This document shows positions 45,244-49,191 of a stretch of 49,191 nucleotides of DNA, one piece after another. Source of the DNA: CBDCLY01 sp965218715 (GTDB lineage Bacteria; Bacteroidota; Bacteroidia; Flavobacteriales_E; Vicingaceae); assembly GCA_965218715.1 (NCBI GenBank), contig CBDCLY010000005.1:1-49191 (forward strand). Direction: 5' to 3'. The notes beneath the pieces are model-generated. The model had not been told where the DNA came from. It made no database searches and saw only the letters and a program-made list of their open reading frames with translations. The position numbers were made by a program, and so were the translations under genes. Numbering within the stretch: position 1 is the first letter of the stretch; each line of letters begins with the position of its first letter.

Positions 45244-46866
45244 CTAATCTAAGAAAGGGTATCTATAATCAGTAGCAGGAACAAAGGTTTCTTTAATTGT
45301 TCTAGCAGAAACCCATCTTAAAAGGTTTTGCATGGCGCCAGCCTTATCATTGGTTCCTGATTTTCTAGCTCCTCCGAATGGCTGTTGACCAACAACGGCG
45401 CCAGTTGGCTTGTCGTTGATGTAGAAATTACCAGCAGCATTCACCAATGCTTTACACATGTGATTCAATACATGTCTATCTTTTGCAAAAATTGCACCCG
45501 TTAATGCATAGCTATTGTCATCAACTAATTTTAAAGTTGCTTCAAAATCAGCTTCATCGTAGACATAAATACTAATTACAGGGCCGAAAATCTCGTCACA
45601 CATGCTAGTGTATTTAGGATCTTTTGCTAGAATAACAGTTGGTTCAATGAAATAACCTACCGATTTATCATAGCTACCACCTACAACGATTTCCGCATCC
45701 GCGTCTGATTTTGCAGCATCAATGAATCCAGCAATTTTATCAAAAGCTCTCTCATCAATTACCGCATTAATAAAGTTTCTATTGTCTTCTGGACTTCCCA
45801 TCTTGAAACTTTTAACGTCTTCAATAACTTGGGCTTTAACCGCTGGCCACATTGATTTAGGAACATAAGCTCGACTGGCAGCAGAACACTTTTGCCCTTG
45901 AAATTCGAATGAACCCCTAGTAATTGCAGTAGCCACCTCATTGGCATTAGCACTTTCATGTGCAATAATGAAATCCTTTCCGCCAGTTTCTCCTACAATT
46001 TTCGGGAAGGTCTTATATTTTCCAATGTTGTTGCCAATTGTTTTCCAAAGCTCTTCAAATATTCCAGTAGACCCTGTAAAATGCAAACCTGCAAAATCTG
46101 CATGATTGAACACTACATCACCAGCTATAGGTCCATCAGTATACACCAAATTAATCACTCCATCTGGGAGACCAGCTTCTCTAAATATTTCCATGATCAT
46201 CCAAGCAGAGTAGATTTGAGAATCTGCCGGCTTCCAAACCACTGTATTTCCCATCATCGCTGGAGATGCAGGAAGATTTGCAGCAATGGCTGTAAAGTTA
46301 AATGGTGTTATTGCGAAAATAAATCCTTCTAATGCCCTATACTCCAATCGATTCCAAACTCCTTCAGATGATTCTGGTTGTTCGCTATAAATTTGACGCA
46401 TGAATTCGACATTGAATCTTAAAAAATCAATCAATTCACAAGAGGCATCAATCTCTGCTTGAAATGCATTTTTTGATTGAGCCAACATGGTAGCGGCATT
46501 GATTTTTTGTCGGTAAGGACCAGCGATCAATTCTGCTGCTTTTAAAAATATTGACGCTCTCTGTTCCCATGGCAAATTAGACCATTCTTCTCTAGCATTT
46601 AAAGCAGATGAAATTGCAGCCTCTACATTTGAGGCATCACCTCGATGATAGGAACCCAACAAATGTTGATGATCGTAAGGTGGATGCATGGTGCATAAAT
46701 TTCCAGTACGAACTTCTTCACCATTAATAAACATTGGTATGTCCACTTTTTTATTTCTCATCTGCTTAACAGTTGAGTACAATTCTTCTCTTTCAGGGCT
46801 ACCTGGACCGTATGATAGAACGGTTTCGTTAATTGCTACTGGGGGATTAAATACAGCGTTTGACAT
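45244..46866 (-). CDS. pruA: L-glutamate gamma-semialdehyde (1-pyrroline-5-carboxylate) dehydrogenase
   Basis: The 540-residue aldehyde dehydrogenase oxidises glutamate semialdehyde to glutamate in proline catabolism. It has TPFNFTAIAANLPASPAMMG and NTVVWKP in the NAD-binding domain, the general base Glu293 in VGETGGKDFI and the nucleophile Cys327 in FQGQKCSAASRAYVP. The N-terminal FNPPVAINETVLSYGPGSPE is typical of the single-domain P5C dehydrogenase group, and no proline dehydrogenase domain is fused. A promoter and terminator flank it, so it is probably a single-gene unit. Confidence 0.95.
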   Translation of the reverse strand: MSNAVFNPPVAINETVLSYGPGSPEREELYSTVKQMRNKKVDIPMFINGEEVRTGNLCTMHPPYDHQHLLGSYHRGDASNVEAAISSALNAREEWSNLPWEQRASIFLKAAELIAGPYRQKINAATMLAQSKNAFQAEIDASCELIDFLRFNVEFMRQIYSEQPESSEGVWNRLEYRALEGFIFAITPFNFTAIAANLPASPAMMGNTVVWKPADSQIYSAWMIMEIFREAGLPDGVINLVYTDGPIAGDVVFNHADFAGLHFTGSTGIFEELWKTIGNNIGKYKTFPKIVGETGGKDFIIAHESANANEVATAITRGSFEFQGQKCSAASRAYVPKSMWPAVKAQVIEDVKSFKMGSPEDNRNFINAVIDERAFDKIAGFIDAAKSDADAEIVVGGSYDKSVGYFIEPTVILAKDPKYTSMCDEIFGPVISIYVYDEADFEATLKLVDDNSYALTGAIFAKDRHVLNHMCKALVNAAGNFYINDKPTGAVVGQQPFGGARKSGTNDKAGAMQNLLRWVSARTIKETFVPATDYRYPFLD

Positions 46867-46891
46867 GAATTCTTGAATTTAAATTTGACTA

Positions 46892-46922
46892 CGAAATTAG
46901 CCTTTCAAATAAGAACCATCAA
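46892..46922 (-). promoter_or_regulatory. candidate pruA promoter
   Basis: On the minus strand, TTG (46922-46920) is followed after 20 bases by TAATTTCG (46899-46892), one mismatch from TAnnTTTG. The -7 box is 26 bases upstream of the pruA ATG at 46866. Spacing matches the Bacteroidota housekeeping promoter. Confidence 0.4.
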
Positions 46923-46947
46923 ATGAAAAATGCGAAATGTAAGTGTA

Positions 46948-48327
46948 TTAATGTTTTATCCAAGGATGATGGCTGACACCAGAACTTGTTTCAATTCTAA
47001 TGTAATAGGTACCAGGTTGCAAATCACTTAAATTGAAGCTTAATTTTTGCCTCCCAGTTTGAACTTTTTGATTAATAAATTCTTTCCCAATAGCATCAAT
47101 TACTTTAACCCTAGCCTCACCAGTACTTAGTTCAAAATTTATATTTAAGAAACCATTACTAGGATTCGGGAAAACTGAAAAATCGTTTATTTCACTTATT
47201 TCCGCTTCTAGACTAGTAATAATCGATTTCAAAATTAAACCGTCAATGAAAAGTGTACTTCCAATATTGCCTCCATTGAAGCTAGAGATAATGTCGATTC
47301 GTAGCGTATCTGGAACCATGGATAAAACAAATGGAATTTCTACTTTGGTGTAAGAATTTGCTGAATACAGGGGTTCAAAATAACGCCCTACCTCATTTCC
47401 ATTTTTTGAGAATGTTAGCCCAATTGCAGCTGTGTCGAAGCCATTAGGGGTATAGGAATAATAGGCAACTAGTGTATCAAATACGGTGGTGAAAGGTTGC
47501 CCTCCAATGATGCTATCGTTTCCAAAATTACCATTGGTTATGATTCCAATTGTATCGTCAAAAACATCTATTGTTTCCAATCTTAGAGCAAAAGAGCCAG
47601 AATGGCTATTGTTCGTTTTAGTTGTGGAAAACCTTCCTAAACTAGAACTCAATGCAATGGTGCTGGTCCAGTCCACTGGACTTTCATAATTAACTGTAGT
47701 CCAATTATCGAAATTGCCGTTTAAAAGTGGTTGGGTTACCCCCGGACCAGAAAAATAAATATCGTCAAATTGTATCCAACTCCCTGGTTGAACGCCTATT
47801 TCATTTATAGCATTGCTTGATGCAGCAGCAAGGAATACAGAATCAGGAGTTTGACTTAAATTAGTGGGGAATGCAAAGCTTTGCCAGCTCTGTTGAATTC
47901 CAGTAAAAGTGAAGGATTGAACACTTAATGGATTTCCAGCATTGGTGAATTGAAGAATAAACACCGCTGTGTCTCCAGCCTTTACATTGCATTTAAAAAA
48001 GCCGTGAATTGAATCCGGCCTTTGATTATAAGGGAATCCATTGCTTTGACCAAATTCCCCTGTAGTAAAAAAGCCAAACATGGTATCTAGTCCATTTGTT
48101 TTGGTTTCTAAGCGAACTGAGAAATTTCCGCTTTGGCTGTCAGTTGATTTTAAAGTGGTGGCACTGCCTAAAATAAAAATTGATTCACCAATAGGAGTTG
48201 TAAAATTATCGAGGTTGTCGTATGAAGAACTCACCCAATTTTCGAATCCTCCATTAGGTATTGTGTTTTGAGCAATGATTGTAAAAAAGCCAAAAAAGAG
48301 AAAACCAGACAACATGAACTTTTTCAT
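46948..48327 (-). CDS. T9SS-exported protein with duplicated carbohydrate-binding-like domain
   Basis: The 459-residue protein has a signal peptide (KKFMLSGFLFFGFFTIIAQ). Two copies of a jelly-roll-like module follow. Each begins with an N-G-x-F-(E/D)-N-W motif (IPNGGFENWVSSSYD at about residue 24, LLNGNFDNWTTVNYE at about 200) and contains SFALRLET/NFSVRLETK and GxITxGxFG-like strands. The C-terminus (DFSVFPNPSNGFLNINFEL, then GTYYIRIETSSGVSHHPW) is a T9SS type A sorting domain. The jelly-roll form suggests glycan or protein binding at the surface; the ligand is unknown. It starts 17 bases downstream of the methyltransferase stop. Confidence 0.85.
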   Translation of the reverse strand: MKKFMLSGFLFFGFFTIIAQNTIPNGGFENWVSSSYDNLDNFTTPIGESIFILGSATTLKSTDSQSGNFSVRLETKTNGLDTMFGFFTTGEFGQSNGFPYNQRPDSIHGFFKCNVKAGDTAVFILQFTNAGNPLSVQSFTFTGIQQSWQSFAFPTNLSQTPDSVFLAAASSNAINEIGVQPGSWIQFDDIYFSGPGVTQPLLNGNFDNWTTVNYESPVDWTSTIALSSSLGRFSTTKTNNSHSGSFALRLETIDVFDDTIGIITNGNFGNDSIIGGQPFTTVFDTLVAYYSYTPNGFDTAAIGLTFSKNGNEVGRYFEPLYSANSYTKVEIPFVLSMVPDTLRIDIISSFNGGNIGSTLFIDGLILKSIITSLEAEISEINDFSVFPNPSNGFLNINFELSTGEARVKVIDAIGKEFINQKVQTGRQKLSFNLSDLQPGTYYIRIETSSGVSHHPWIKH

Positions 48328-48344
48328 GATGTAAAATTAAGGTT

Positions 48345-49191
48345 TTAATCCTTATGCAAGACCCATCTTACTGTTGCTCCTTTTTTAAGAACCGATGAAA
48401 CTGCATCTAAAATGAAAAAAAATGGATAAGAAATGATGGCTAAGAATAACATTAAATATAGAGTCCATGAAGGATAATTTTTGCAATAATCCTTGTTTCC
48501 CTTTAGGAATTCATACAAGGCATCTCTCTTAAAACCCAAAACATTTAAACTGCTTTGTATGGCTCCGTATGGACTAAAAACTGGCGAAAAGTATGATTTA
48601 CTAATGCAAGTTAGGCCCAATTGCTCAACAAAGGATTCAAGGGTTTTTTCTGGAATCATGTTGAGGTGTCTTGGTGGATCCATATGAAACCAATTGCCCT
48701 TAAACAGTTTGAACTGGAGGCTATTAATATTTGGTATTTCAATCACCATAAAGGAATCCTTTTTCATGGAATTGAAAAGCAATTCTAGGGTCTTTTTTGG
48801 GTTTGGCACATGCTCAAGAACATGAATTAGGGCTATTAGCTTAAATTGGTCTTTTTGATAGGTAGACACTTCAAGTGCACCAATATGAATGTTTAAATTC
48901 TTGTTTTTTTGAGCACGACTGGCTGACTTCCCTTCTAGCTCGAGGCCAAAAAGTTCATGTCTAGAATTAAATTTTGACAATTGATTTAACAATTGCCCAT
49001 TGCCACAACCAAAATCCAAAATAGCAGATGGTTGGTCTAAAAATGAAGCTAATTTTCTAGCGCGTAAACTTCTAAACCACGAAACAATATTTTCTAAGAC
49101 ACTAGGAAACTTATGCTCTCCAAATCCATAATAGTCTTCATTATAGGCTTCTCTTAACTGAGCATCATTTGGAGAAGGGTTTAAAAATCGA
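48345..49191 (-). CDS. class I SAM-dependent methyltransferase (partial, 5' end beyond right edge)
   Basis: The frame is open to the window edge, about 281 codons. Motif I is ILDFGCGNGQLL, followed by LFGLELEGKSA, IALIHVLEHVPNPKKTLE (motif IV region) and MVIEIPNINSLQFKLFKGNW, typical of the Methyltransf_23 group often found with surface glycan genes. The upstream sequence RFLNPSPNDAQLREAYNED and YYGFGEHKFPSVLEN is the usual N-terminal lead. The C-terminal part has hydrophobic helices (WTLYLMLFLAIISYPFFFI), which suggests membrane association. The substrate is unknown, although a sugar or lipid-linked glycan is possible. Confidence 0.85.
   Translation of the reverse strand, partial: RFLNPSPNDAQLREAYNEDYYGFGEHKFPSVLENIVSWFRSLRARKLASFLDQPSAILDFGCGNGQLLNQLSKFNSRHELFGLELEGKSASRAQKNKNLNIHIGALEVSTYQKDQFKLIALIHVLEHVPNPKKTLELLFNSMKKDSFMVIEIPNINSLQFKLFKGNWFHMDPPRHLNMIPEKTLESFVEQLGLTCISKSYFSPVFSPYGAIQSSLNVLGFKRDALYEFLKGNKDYCKNYPSWTLYLMLFLAIISYPFFFILDAVSSVLKKGATVRWVLHKD

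Overview
The window is AT-rich and gene-dense and comes from a member of the Bacteroidota, most likely a marine or freshwater Flavobacteriales lineage (Cryomorphaceae/Crocinitomicaceae-like; this placement is inferred). The evidence is several large secreted proteins with signal peptides and C-terminal type IX secretion (T9SS) sorting domains, a DUF6089-type outer-membrane protein, a paired M16 peptidase locus, a small Bacteroidota-style exosortase with a PID-CTERM-like protein, and TAnnTTTG-like promoter boxes in place of sigma-70 promoters. I recognised no rRNA, tRNA, CRISPR array or insertion sequence.

Layout. 1-4236 (-): the first ~1412 codons of a giant fibronectin-type surface protein running off the left edge. 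4285-6803 (-): two adjacent M16 zinc-peptidase-family genes, one catalytic and one without the zinc motif; the latter is interrupted by two frameshifts. 6911-7819 (+): an outer-membrane beta-barrel protein. 7852-30560 (-): a polysaccharide locus of about 22.7 kb, read from 30560 downward. It runs Wzc-like tyrosine kinase, Wzm and Wzt ABC exporter, sulfotransferase, sugar aminotransferase, sugar acetyltransferase, GT2, methyltransferase, GT4, (a sulfotransferase on the opposite strand), GT2, three GT4/CgeB-like glycosyltransferases, a Wzy-like polymerase, GT4, asparagine synthase, GT4, carbamoyltransferase and GT2. Most neighbours overlap by a few bases. 30621-34949 (+): an exosortase, its probable membrane partner, a T9SS-exported LamG-like protein and a 75-residue PID-CTERM-like protein. 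34992-36263 (+): glyA. 36270-43398 (-): two related MAM-like T9SS proteins. 43583-46866: housekeeping genes fahA, a DivIC/FtsB-like gene and pruA. 46948-49191 (-): another T9SS protein and a methyltransferase cut by the right edge.

How the genes work together. The large locus has what is needed to assemble, polymerise, decorate (sulfate, carbamoyl, acetyl, amino and possibly amide groups) and export a surface polysaccharide. It combines an ABC exporter with a Wzy-like polymerase. The adjacent exosortase module could process or anchor PID-CTERM proteins at the envelope. T9SS cargo genes flank the module.

The most striking sequence-level pattern is repeated reading-frame breaks. Single-base expansions of short homopolymers split otherwise well-conserved genes at 4543-4548, 5397-5401, 18234-18237, 22523-22526, 25655-25657 and 27318-27323, and denser damage lies at 16744-16982 and 18230-18600. 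Every simple case is a +1 insertion, which points to consensus errors in the assembly, although real gene decay cannot be excluded from the sequence alone.
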